13,009 bases of DNA from Pseudomonadota bacterium (GTDB lineage: Bacteria > Pseudomonadota > Alphaproteobacteria > Acetobacterales > Acetobacteraceae). Shown piece by piece: positions 1 through 5,836 of this stretch; the first letter of the stretch is position 1, and every line of letters starts with the position of its first letter. The stretch covers positions 1 through 13,009 of the forward strand of contig JAKAZJ010000011.1 of NCBI GenBank assembly GCA_021826565.1. Reading direction: 5' to 3'. Under the pieces are notes generated by a model. The model was not told the DNA's origin. It ran no database searches and saw only the letters and a list, made by a program, of their open reading frames with translations. Made by a program: the position numbers and the translations under genes.

Positions 1-901
1 CAAAAGCGCCGATCGCCGCGCGGTTGTGCAGTTCGATTTGCCGCCGCCGCCGGCCGCGATACAGCCGCACCACGTCGGCGAGATAGAGCCCGAGCGCCAG
101 CACGATGGCGAGCCGTCCCGCCTGCTCCAAGGTCGCGATCCAGGCGGCAGGCCAGACGGTCGCGGCCAGGCCGGCCGCGAACGCGGCCAGGAAGCCACCC
201 ACCCCGACCCCCAGCACGGAAGCGCCGAGCGCACCCCGCTCGTGCGGGGCCAGCATGAACATCGGCAGCAATTCGTAGGAGACGCCGATCGCGGTCAGGG
301 TGAACCAGCCGCCGAACCCGGCCAGAGCGTGATAGCCCACGCCGTCCGCCAACAGCGGCGTCAGCGCGGGATCAGTGGCCGACACCGTCAGAGCCAGCGC
401 GAAGCTGAAGCCCAGCAGGATCGTGAACAGCAGGAATCCGAGGCCGGCGAGAACGAATCGGGCGCTAAGCGGCACCGGCCGCTTCGCCGCCAGCGGTACT
501 AACAGGGTGGTGCTGCCCACCAGCAGCGCGGCGATCACCAGCACTCCCCCGATCGGCAGCAGCAGCCCCACCCAAGTACTGCGGCCGAGGGAACAGAACC
601 CGCCGACCATCAGGGCTAAGCCGCATTCGACCCCGATCAGCGTCACCAGCGGCAAAGCCTGGCTCGGCAGCTTGCGACTGGTAATCACCGGAACGAACTG
701 GAACAGCGCGCCGAACATCAGCAGGGTGAGCCAGCCGATCGTCAGCAGATGCACCATCGCTAGGCTGACCGGGGCCGTCGCCGATGCGACGGGCCAGCCG
801 AGGCCCGCGACCGCCAGCAACAGGCCGAGGCCGAGGTTGACCAAAGCGCAGGCGAATATCGCCGGCGTCCAGCGCGAGAGGCGATCGCTGGTGGCGTGCA
901 T
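1..901 (-). CDS. Multi-pass membrane protein, cytochrome oxidase subunit I-like fold (partial, runs off left edge)
   Basis: The gene starts at an ATG at 901 with AGGAG about nine bases upstream and stays open for 300 codons to the window edge, so its C-terminus is missing. The product is very hydrophobic, with about seven or eight predicted membrane helices in the visible part. Histidines sit in or next to helices: His51 in VHLLTIGW, His191 in GYHALAGFGGW, plus His220 and His292. The pattern of a helix with H-L-L-x-x-G-W followed by F-G-A-L-F-Q-F-V-P resembles small proteins related to heme-copper oxidase subunit I and to NnrS-type heme-copper membrane proteins, often found near NO-metabolism genes. 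It is not a full oxidase subunit I. Heme or copper binding is inferred. The perfect 23-bp palindrome 107 bases upstream suggests control by the NsrR-like protein encoded at 4608. Fold assignment is moderate; exact function is unknown. Confidence 0.75.
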   Translation of the reverse strand, partial: MHATSDRLSRWTPAIFACALVNLGLGLLLAVAGLGWPVASATAPVSLAMVHLLTIGWLTLLMFGALFQFVPVITSRKLPSQALPLVTLIGVECGLALMVGGFCSLGRSTWVGLLLPIGGVLVIAALLVGSTTLLVPLAAKRPVPLSARFVLAGLGFLLFTILLGFSFALALTVSATDPALTPLLADGVGYHALAGFGGWFTLTAIGVSYELLPMFMLAPHERGALGASVLGVGVGGFLAAFAAGLAATVWPAAWIATLEQAGRLAIVLALGLYLADVVRLYRGRRRRQIELHNRAAIGAF

Positions 902-1007
902 GCGGCCTTTCTCCTGCCCTTCGCCAGACGCTGGCGGCCTTCACCCCCGGATTCGCTCCGAGCAGAGCTCAGCGGGCAGGCCTTACCTCGGTGGTCGCGG
1001 GCGTCCG

Positions 1008-1030
1008 AATAGGTATAAGCAATACCTATT
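1008..1030. promoter_or_regulatory. Perfect 23-bp palindromic operator, probable NsrR-type site
   Basis: Arms AATAGGTAT (1008-1016) and ATACCTATT (1022-1030) are perfect inverted repeats around a 5-bp spacer. This is an A+T-rich island in very G+C-rich DNA. It lies 107 bp upstream of the leftward membrane protein gene, and no rightward gene follows it. The 23-bp length equals that of known NsrR sites (two 11-bp half-sites around one base), but the bases differ from the enteric NsrR consensus. A related copy lies at 3665-3687 and a half copy at 4406-4414. I see no convincing -35/-10 pair on the minus strand here. Confidence 0.65.
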
Positions 1031-1081
1031 TAGGCTCCGCCTGCCCGGTTGGCAAGTGCCTTACGATGCCGTTCCCCGGTC

Positions 1082-1783
1082 TCAAGGCAGAAGCCCGTCC
1101 AGCCACTCGGCGATACAACGCCGCCCCGCCTTGCCGGCCGCCGCGCCGATACGTTGCGCATCACCGCGAAGCCCGGTCACGGAAAGCCCCGGCACGTTGG
1201 CAATCTCCGCGGCGTGTCCGACCAGCCATCGCTCAAAACCCTGTCCGTTCGCCTCGGGGTGGAACTGGAACCCGAGGGCCGTCCGACCGAGGGCAAAGGC
1301 CTGGTTGGCACACCGAGCGGTGGACGCGAGGCATTCTGTGCCCGGCGGCAGGTCGAAGGCATCACCGTGCCAGTGCAGCATCTGGACACCCTCCAGGTGA
1401 CGCAGAGGCCCAATCCGGCCGGCGTCCGTCAACTCAACCGGCGCCCAACCGATCTCCTTCGCAGAACCCGGCGCAACGCGCGCACCGAGTGCATGAGCCA
1501 TGAGCTGGGCACCCAGGCAGATGCCGAGCGTCGGTGCGCCCGCCGCAAGTCGGCACCGCAGCAGGCCGAGTTCCTCGTCAAGGAACGGGTAGAGGTGGCC
1601 CTCATAGACGCCAACAGGGCCTCCCAGGACCACCAGCAAGTCGGCTGCCGCGATGTCTCGTAGCCGCAGTTCGTCGAGGCCCGGGTCGAGATAGCGAACT
1701 TGGTAGCCCGCCGCCGCGATCGGGGCGGCAAAGCTGCCAAGGTCTTCGAAATGGACGTGGCGGATGGCGAGGGCGGTTCTCAA
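1082..1783 (-). CDS. Class I glutamine amidotransferase
   Basis: This 233-residue protein is a complete single-domain class I glutamine amidotransferase, of the GMP-synthase-like GATase1 type. The nucleophile is Cys89 in LGICLGAQL, and the His/Glu pair is His175 and Glu177 in FQFHPEA. The oxyanion region VVLGGPVGVYE lies at residues 51-61. Family members hydrolyse glutamine and pass ammonia to a partner, or act on glutamyl amides. No synthetase domain is fused or adjacent, so the acceptor is unknown. The start is probably the TTG at 1783, preceded by GGGAG at eight bases; no in-frame ATG lies before the conserved N-terminal strand. The gene lies about 100 bp beyond the DUF488 gene in the same direction, so co-transcription is possible. 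About 180 bp separate its stop from the membrane protein start, and that gap holds the perfect palindrome. Confidence 0.88.
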   Translation of the reverse strand: MRTALAIRHVHFEDLGSFAAPIAAAGYQVRYLDPGLDELRLRDIAAADLLVVLGGPVGVYEGHLYPFLDEELGLLRCRLAAGAPTLGICLGAQLMAHALGARVAPGSAKEIGWAPVELTDAGRIGPLRHLEGVQMLHWHGDAFDLPPGTECLASTARCANQAFALGRTALGFQFHPEANGQGFERWLVGHAAEIANVPGLSVTGLRGDAQRIGAAAGKAGRRCIAEWLDGLLP

Positions 1784-1882
1784 CGCGGGCTCTCCCGGGT
1801 TTTCAGTGGCGGGCCGCGGTCATTCCAGCGTACAGGGCCTTGGGATTCGGCCATGAAGTTTCCAGGCTGCCTTGGCGGCGTT

Positions 1883-2428
1883 TCAGGCGCCGGAGCCGGC
1901 GTATTGTAGCGTGCCGTCCGCCTGCCGGGCGGCGGCCGGGTTCAGATTGGCGCGCTCGATTTTCCCTGGCCCCATGATGTGGAACACCGGATGGCCGTCG
2001 GCGAGCAGATAATCGGTGATGATGCGACGATGACAGCGCCACCAAACCGCCTCGGCACACATGACGGCGCACACATGGTCGCGTCCGATATCATGCAGCT
2101 CCGCCATGCCCGCCCCGAAATCGGGCGTGGCCGCGTAGTCGGCGTAATTCCTAAAGCTGGCGTTCTGCCAAAAACCGTTTCCCGACACAGCCTGTTCCTT
2201 TAGCCGGCCGCGCAGGCCACCAAGCCGTGCGACATGGCGATAGCCGATCTGGTCACCGGCCAGGGTATCGGGAAACGTCTCGGCGTTGAACTGCGGGTTC
2301 GTCCGCGAACGGGGGATGGAGCGGACATCGACGATGAAATCGACCCCGACCTCCCGGAGCAGACGAACGAGCTCGGTCACGGACCGGGTGGAGTGGCCTA
2401 TGGTGTAGAATATCGAGTCCTTATCCAT
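1883..2428 (-). CDS. DUF488 family protein
   Basis: The product matches DUF488, a widespread family of unknown biochemical role. It starts with the typical FYTIGHSTRS (residues 7-16), followed by VDVRSIPRSRTNPQFN. It carries the family's C-terminal signature MCAEAVWWRCHRRIITDYL, with Cys124, Cys132 and His133. I chose the ATG at 2428, which puts the protein start six residues before the first conserved strand. A GTG at 2452 would add eight residues, and neither start has a strong Shine-Dalgarno sequence. Length is 181 residues, normal for the family. The cysteine/histidine cluster suggests metal or nucleic-acid chemistry in the family, but no activity should be assigned. It lies between the amidotransferase and the broken glutathione transferase, all leftward. 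Confidence 0.85.
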   Translation of the reverse strand: MDKDSIFYTIGHSTRSVTELVRLLREVGVDFIVDVRSIPRSRTNPQFNAETFPDTLAGDQIGYRHVARLGGLRGRLKEQAVSGNGFWQNASFRNYADYAATPDFGAGMAELHDIGRDHVCAVMCAEAVWWRCHRRIITDYLLADGHPVFHIMGPGKIERANLNPAAARQADGTLQYAGSGA

Positions 2429-2638
2429 ATTGTCGTACCATGTTTCACCCACGCTCGACTTTCGAGGTTCCTGCGAATGCGCGGGACACCTGCGCGCCAG
2501 ACTGCTCGGAGCGCGACGTCACGGAAGCCTGCGGAGTCCCGGCCTGCCCTACCATGGCGATGGAAGCTGCAAACGAATGGGATCCTTGCGGCCTGCGATC
2601 GGCCATGGGTTTCCTGTCGCGGTTGGCTATGGCCCGGC

Positions 2639-3288
2639 TCAATAATGCACGCCGGTCTGCGAGGATCTGGGATGCAGGCTGGCGCGCGCCGCCGGACGCT
2701 CCGTCGTTGCCTGAAACCAACGCTCCAGATGACGCAAGCCCGTCGGCATCGGCAAGCCGATGCTGGCCGCGAAATCCAGCGCCACAAACAGTCCGATATC
2801 GGCGACGGTGAGCTGTTCCGGGACCACCGCGGTCGCGCCCGCTAACAGGGCGTCGAGCCACGCCATCCCGTCCAGCATCAACGTCTTGAACCCGTTCGCA
2901 CATTCCGCCAACACGACCATCCGGGTCCGGTACATCTCCACCGCCGGGCCGTAGTGGAACGCCGCATAGAGCGGCTCGGTGATTCGCCGCTCGATCCGGC
3001 GCTGCCACATCCGCGTGAGGGCGCGTTCCTCCGCCGTACAGCCGATCAGCGGCGGATCGGGGAATTGTTCCTCCAGATACTGAAAGACCGCCCCCGATTC
3101 CGCCAGCCTCGTGCCATCGTCCAGGACGAGCACCGGCACCTGGCCGCCCGGGTTGCGGACAAGAAATCGGGGCGGCGGTTCTCGCCCCCATCCACGTCCA
3201 CATCGCGCGACGGCACCGTGATGTGCTTTTCCAGCAGCGCCATGCGCACCGCCCGCGGGTTTGGCCGCGCGGCGTCATAGAGCAGCAT
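2639..3288 (-). pseudogene. Glutathione S-transferase, frameshifted
   Basis: The N-terminal part starts at an ATG at 3288 and reads MLLYDAARPNPRAVRMALLE up to RRPDFL, a typical thioredoxin-fold GST start. After that the reading frame shifts. The next frame continues VRNPGGQVPVLVLDDGTRLAESGAVFQYLEE, which is the expected glutathione-site segment, then a helical C-terminal domain to the stop at 2639. The two pieces join at about 3160-3166, where one base appears to be missing, and together would give about 216 residues, normal for a GST. The start is one base after the stop of the DUF2892 gene (TGATATG), so the two genes look translationally coupled. It is either a recent pseudogene or a sequencing error; the rest of the gene is not decayed, which favours a recent event or an error. 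Intact, it would conjugate or reduce substrates using glutathione. Confidence 0.8.
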
Positions 3289-3289
3289 A

Positions 3290-3484
3290 TCAGGCTTTCG
3301 CTGATTTGCAGGTCTTGATCCCCAACAGCGTGTACGCCGGGCACCGGCCAAGCAGCCCGGTGGCCAGCGGCGCCACCCCGACCCAGCCCCATATCCCGAC
3401 CGTGTGAGTTGCGGCCAGGACTACCAGCACCAGACCGACAACGATACGAAGAATCCGATCCACGCTACCGACGTTATTCGCCAT
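3290..3484 (-). CDS. DUF2892 small membrane protein (YgaP-like transmembrane domain)
   Basis: This is a 64-residue protein starting at ATG 3484, with GGAG seven bases upstream. It contains the DUF2892 signature: NVGSVDRILRIVVG at the N-terminus, two short hydrophobic hairpin segments (about residues 12-28 and 31-46), then GRCPAYTLLGIKTCK with Cys48 and Cys59. In other bacteria this domain occurs alone or as the membrane anchor of YgaP-type rhodanese proteins, often in sulfur or redox-stress settings. Here it stands alone, with no rhodanese domain. It is the first gene of a leftward pair with the glutathione transferase. A degenerate copy of the palindromic operator lies about 180 bp upstream, shared with the divergent peroxiredoxin gene, so control by the NsrR-like regulator is possible. 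Confidence 0.88.
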   Translation of the reverse strand: MANNVGSVDRILRIVVGLVLVVLAATHTVGIWGWVGVAPLATGLLGRCPAYTLLGIKTCKSAKA

Positions 3485-3638
3485 GATCAGTCTCCAGGTC
3501 TGCCTCGGGCCCGTCGCTTCATGCACGGGAGCGACCAGACCGAGGCGTGCACGGTGCCGGCTCACGGGACCGGCCTGTCCGCGATCGCTCGCGCGGCGCC
3601 ACATACCGGGCCGATCCGGACGCCACGATCCATCGTGC

Positions 3639-3667
3639 AAGACATATCCGGCCAAGGTCGCTATAAG
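3639..3667 (+). promoter_or_regulatory. Predicted promoter of the peroxiredoxin gene
   Basis: AAGACA (3639-3644, four of six matches to the -35 consensus) and TATAAG (3662-3667, five of six to the -10) are separated by 17 bp. Transcription would start near 3674, about 93 bp before the peroxiredoxin ATG. The operator copy at 3665-3687 overlaps the -10 and the start site, as expected for repression. Confidence 0.45.
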
Positions 3668-3687
3668 AGGCATAACAAGTACCTATT
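3665..3687. promoter_or_regulatory. Degenerate copy of the 23-bp operator
   Basis: AAGAGGCAT-N5-GTACCTATT matches the perfect palindrome at 1008-1030 in seven of nine left-arm and eight of nine right-arm positions, with the same 5-bp spacer. The similarity extends three to five bases past the right arm (TAGGC in both copies). It lies in the 282-bp divergent region between the DUF2892 gene and the peroxiredoxin gene. Apart from the promoter listed separately, I see nothing else in that region. Confidence 0.55.
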
Positions 3688-3766
3688 TAGGCACCGACAC
3701 TTCGGGAACAAGCCCCGCTCGACACGGCCGGAGGCGTACCGGCCCAACCGCCAGGAGGCGATGCAG

Positions 3767-4333
3767 ATGAGCGATCCACGCATTCTCCCACCCGACCTGC
3801 CGGTGCCGCCCGATGACGGCGCCTGCCGTCATCTGCCCGGACTGCGGATCCCCACCCTGGCGCTCCCCGCAACCACTGGAGGGATGGTCGATCCCGGCCG
3901 CCCCAGTTCGGCCTGGACAGTGCTCTACTGCTTCCCGCGCGCCAGCGAGGCCCACGCACCGCCACCGCCGGGGTGGGACCGGATTCCCGGCGCACGCGGT
4001 TGCACCGCACAAGCCTGCGACTTCCGCGATCACCATCAACACCTGGTCGCTCTCGGCGCTGTCGTCTTCGGGATCAGCACCCAGCCGCCGGCGACGCAGA
4101 AGGAAGTGGCCACACGGCTCAAGCTACCCTTTGCCCTGCTCAGCGACGTGGGCTTCGGCCTGACCGCGGCGCTGCGTTTGCCGACGTTCACCGCCGGCGG
4201 CCTGCGTCTGCTCCGCCGCCTGACCCTCGTGGTGCGCGCGGGCGTGATCGAGACGGTGTTCTACCCGGTATTCCCGCCGGACCGGAGCGCGGCGCCGGTG
4301 ATCGACTGGCTAACCCGTAAGCGCACGGGGTGA
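3767..4333 (+). CDS. Peroxiredoxin, PrxQ/AhpC-TSA-like
   Basis: The 188-residue product has a thioredoxin-fold peroxiredoxin layout. An N-terminal HLPGLRIPTLALPATTGG strand pair leads to WTVLYCFPRAS (50-60), then GARGCTAQACDFRDHHQHL. Cys79 is the likely peroxidatic cysteine and Cys84, five residues on, the likely resolving cysteine, as in PrxQ. VVFGISTQ, KLPFALLSD and RLTLVVRAGVIETVFYPVFPP follow in the expected order. The usual Pro-x3-Thr-x2-Cys signature is not kept: the residue three before Cys79 is Ala, and a proline-rich stretch precedes it. It may therefore belong to a divergent subfamily. The start at 3767 has AGGAGG eight bases upstream; an ATG six bases earlier is too close to that site. 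Expected role: reduction of peroxide or peroxynitrite in the cytoplasm. The operator copy over its promoter links it to the NsrR-like regulator. Confidence 0.82.
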   Translation: MSDPRILPPDLPVPPDDGACRHLPGLRIPTLALPATTGGMVDPGRPSSAWTVLYCFPRASEAHAPPPPGWDRIPGARGCTAQACDFRDHHQHLVALGAVVFGISTQPPATQKEVATRLKLPFALLSDVGFGLTAALRLPTFTAGGLRLLRRLTLVVRAGVIETVFYPVFPPDRSAAPVIDWLTRKRTG

Positions 4334-4379
4334 TCCGCGTAGGTTGCCGGCCGCAGGCCAGAAATCGGCATTATGGATA

Positions 4380-4408
4380 TTGCTTTAGGTCACCGACAAC
4401 CCCATAAT
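4380..4408 (+). promoter_or_regulatory. Predicted promoter of the small-peptide/nsrR operon
   Basis: TTGCTT (4380-4385) and CATAAT (4403-4408) are separated by exactly 17 bp, a good sigma70-type pair. Transcription would start around 4415, about 28 bases before the ATG at 4443. The operator half-site at 4406-4414 overlaps the -10 element. Confidence 0.5.
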
Positions 4409-4414
4409 AGGTAC
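4406..4414 (+). promoter_or_regulatory. Half copy of the palindromic operator in the nsrR promoter
   Basis: AATAGGTAC matches the left arm of the 1008-1030 palindrome in eight of nine bases. The position where the second arm should be (4420-4428) matches only four of nine, so this is at best a half-site or a weak site. Its place over the -10 and start region would fit autoregulation of the Rrf2 gene. On its own the match is short. Confidence 0.35.
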
Positions 4415-4442
4415 TGAGATTGCTGGTTCAGGAAACGTCGTC

Positions 4443-4604
4443 ATGGGAAGCCTGCTTCTTCGTACCTTCTTTCTCCCCGGAAACGCGGCCTGCTCGGCCC
4501 TCGGGATCACCGAGGAGGAAGACCGGATGATGGTTCGCACCCTGGTGAACATCCTGGTCTGGAACCTCGTCGTGATCGTCGGCGCCGTCCTGCTGTTCGG
4601 CTGA
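4443..4604 (+). CDS. 53-residue membrane peptide, first gene of the nsrR operon
   Basis: The ORF encodes 53 residues: an N-terminal region MGSLLLRTFFLPGNAAC, an acidic ITEEEDR segment (22-28), and a single hydrophobic helix (about 33-52) ending in VVIVGAVLLFG. AGGAAA lies several bases before ATG 4443. A second possible start is ATG 4527, with GAGGAGG upstream, giving a 26-residue peptide that is essentially the membrane helix. Support for real coding: a promoter ends just upstream, and the nsrR ATG follows the stop after three bases with no Shine-Dalgarno of its own, so nsrR translation probably depends on ribosomes ending here. No function is recognised. A single-helix peptide co-expressed with an NO sensor could be a membrane accessory protein, but that is a guess. 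Confidence 0.65.
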   Translation: MGSLLLRTFFLPGNAACSALGITEEEDRMMVRTLVNILVWNLVVIVGAVLLFG

Positions 4605-4607
4605 CCG

Positions 4608-5144
4608 ATGCGCCTGACAACCTACACGGACTATACGCTGCGCGTGCTGATGTATTTGGCTTTGCACCCGGGACGGATCGTGACCGTGGGCCAGATCGCG
4701 GCCGCCTACGATGTCTCCGCGGCCCATCTGAACAAGGTCGTGCGGCACTTGGCGCTCTCGGGTGAAATTGAAACCCTGCGCGGGCGCCATGGCGGCATCC
4801 GCCTGGCCAAGCCGCCGGCGGCGATCAATCTTGCCGCCGTGGTGCGGGGCGCCGAGCCGGACATGAACCTGGCCCCCTGCTTCGCAGGTGCCGATGCCTG
4901 TGTGCTCGGCCGGTGCTGTCTGCTGCAAGGGGCGCTACGGCGGGCGGAGCAGGCCTTCATGGCGGAGCTGGGGCGTTCTACGCTCGCCGAACTGATCGGT
5001 CCCGGTGGGCCGACGACCGGCGTATTCCCAATGCGCGCACGCGAGCATACACGGCGACTTCGCCACCCGCGCGCCGTATCCCGCCGGAGCCCCGGCATCG
5101 TCGACCAGAAGACGGCCAGCGCGGTGCCGGCCCCAATCCGATGA
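4608..5144 (+). CDS. nsrR: Rrf2-family transcriptional regulator, NsrR-like (NO sensor)
   Basis: This 178-residue protein is a full Rrf2 regulator. MRLTTYTDYTLRVLMYLAL and a winged helix-turn-helix (VGQIAAAYDVSAAHLNKVVRHL, about 27-48) are followed by the wing RGRHGGIRLAKP (58-69). The cluster region has Cys91, Cys98, Cys103 and Cys104. Cys91/Cys98/Cys104 gives NsrR-like spacing, and Cys103 is an extra cysteine. Asp8 matches the aspartate that is the fourth [4Fe-4S] ligand in Streptomyces coelicolor NsrR. NsrR proteins repress NO-detoxification genes and release DNA when NO damages the cluster. The C-terminal 35 residues are longer and more basic than usual. It starts three bases after the small peptide stop and is followed 20 bp later by the next gene. 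The palindromes at 1008, 3665 and 4406 are candidate targets. IscR is less likely because its cluster motif and neighbours (iscS/iscU) are absent. Confidence 0.87.
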   Translation: MRLTTYTDYTLRVLMYLALHPGRIVTVGQIAAAYDVSAAHLNKVVRHLALSGEIETLRGRHGGIRLAKPPAAINLAAVVRGAEPDMNLAPCFAGADACVLGRCCLLQGALRRAEQAFMAELGRSTLAELIGPGGPTTGVFPMRAREHTRRLRHPRAVSRRSPGIVDQKTASAVPAPIR

Positions 5145-5164
5145 CAACATCAAGGGAGGACAAC

Positions 5165-5776
5165 ATGGCGGACCCGATTCTATTTCCCGGCACCGTCGAA
5201 TGGTCGGGAGAGAATCCCGGCATCTCGCTGAAGGAACGCGAGGACGGACCATTCGTCGCGCTTGCCAGCTTCTTTCGCGTGGTCCTCTCGCCGCACGGGC
5301 GCGGCCATGCGCTGGTGCTGCTGCGCGCGCCGCAGGCGGCGAACCCGCCACCGGAGCAGGCCCATCTGTGCTTAACCGACAACGAGGCGCTGGCGCGCTT
5401 CCTGGTTGAGGGCTTCGTTTCCCACTTCGGCGCCTTCCGCGGCCTGGCCGGGCTGGCCGCGCTCGAGTACCGCCGGCTCGACCGTGTGGAGACCGCGGGC
5501 GATCCGCGCAGCGACTACAGCGAGACCGTCACCGCTGGGCCGCTCACCGTTCGGCTGCGCTGGACCGGGCTCGGCCAGCCGTTCTGTTTCGTACTGCCGC
5601 CGGACAAGTCGGCCACCGGCCGACATCACATGCCGAGCCTGTTCGTCCCCTGCCAGGGCGCGGCGATTGAGGTGAACGGCCAACGTCTGGCGGGCAAGCC
5701 GGTGCCGCGCGAGGTGGCCGGCCACGCCATAAGCACCGCCATGCTTGCCTTCTCGGAAACCTGGATCAAGGCGTAA
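5165..5776 (+). CDS. Conserved-looking protein of unknown function, third gene of the nsrR operon
   Basis: The 203-residue product starts at ATG 5165 with a strong GGGAGGA five bases upstream, 20 bp after the nsrR stop. I do not recognise a domain. It looks soluble: no signal peptide or membrane helix. Visible landmarks are FPGTVEWSGENPGISLKERE near the start, a charged middle with LEYRRLDRVETAGDPRSDYSE, an FCFVLPPDKSATGRHHMPSLFVPCQGA segment with His-His and Cys (about 141-167), and a C-terminal helix AISTAMLAFSETWI. The mix of beta-prone segments and one helix suggests an all-beta or alpha/beta fold. Its place directly behind nsrR implies co-expression with the regulator. A role in handling NO damage is only a contextual guess. 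Confidence 0.85.
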   Translation: MADPILFPGTVEWSGENPGISLKEREDGPFVALASFFRVVLSPHGRGHALVLLRAPQAANPPPEQAHLCLTDNEALARFLVEGFVSHFGAFRGLAGLAALEYRRLDRVETAGDPRSDYSETVTAGPLTVRLRWTGLGQPFCFVLPPDKSATGRHHMPSLFVPCQGAAIEVNGQRLAGKPVPREVAGHAISTAMLAFSETWIKA

Positions 5777-5836
5777 CGAGCCGGGAGCAGCGAGGGTTAT
5801 CCGATGCGCGGACCGTCACGAGGACCAGGCTCAGGG

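Noticed and set aside
375..1400. Long rightward open frame of 341 codons across the membrane protein and amidotransferase genes
   Set aside because: Its translation is Arg/Pro/Ser-rich without any motif, and it lies opposite two genes with clear family signatures on the minus strand.
2429..2638. Gap between the GST and DUF488 genes, with a short CTCGA/TCGAG inverted repeat near 2453-2466
   Set aside because: A stem of only five bases without a U-run; I see no credible small gene, terminator or repeat in this stretch.
2445..3392. Leftward open frame of 315 codons spanning the GST and DUF2892 region
   Set aside because: It is a third frame of the same strand. The GST signatures are in the other two frames, and this one has no recognisable protein.
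4376..4426. Possible FNR/NnrR-type site in the nsrR upstream region
   Set aside because: No TTGAT-N4-ATCAA or similar half-site pair with correct spacing is present; the TTGCTT is better explained as a -35 element.
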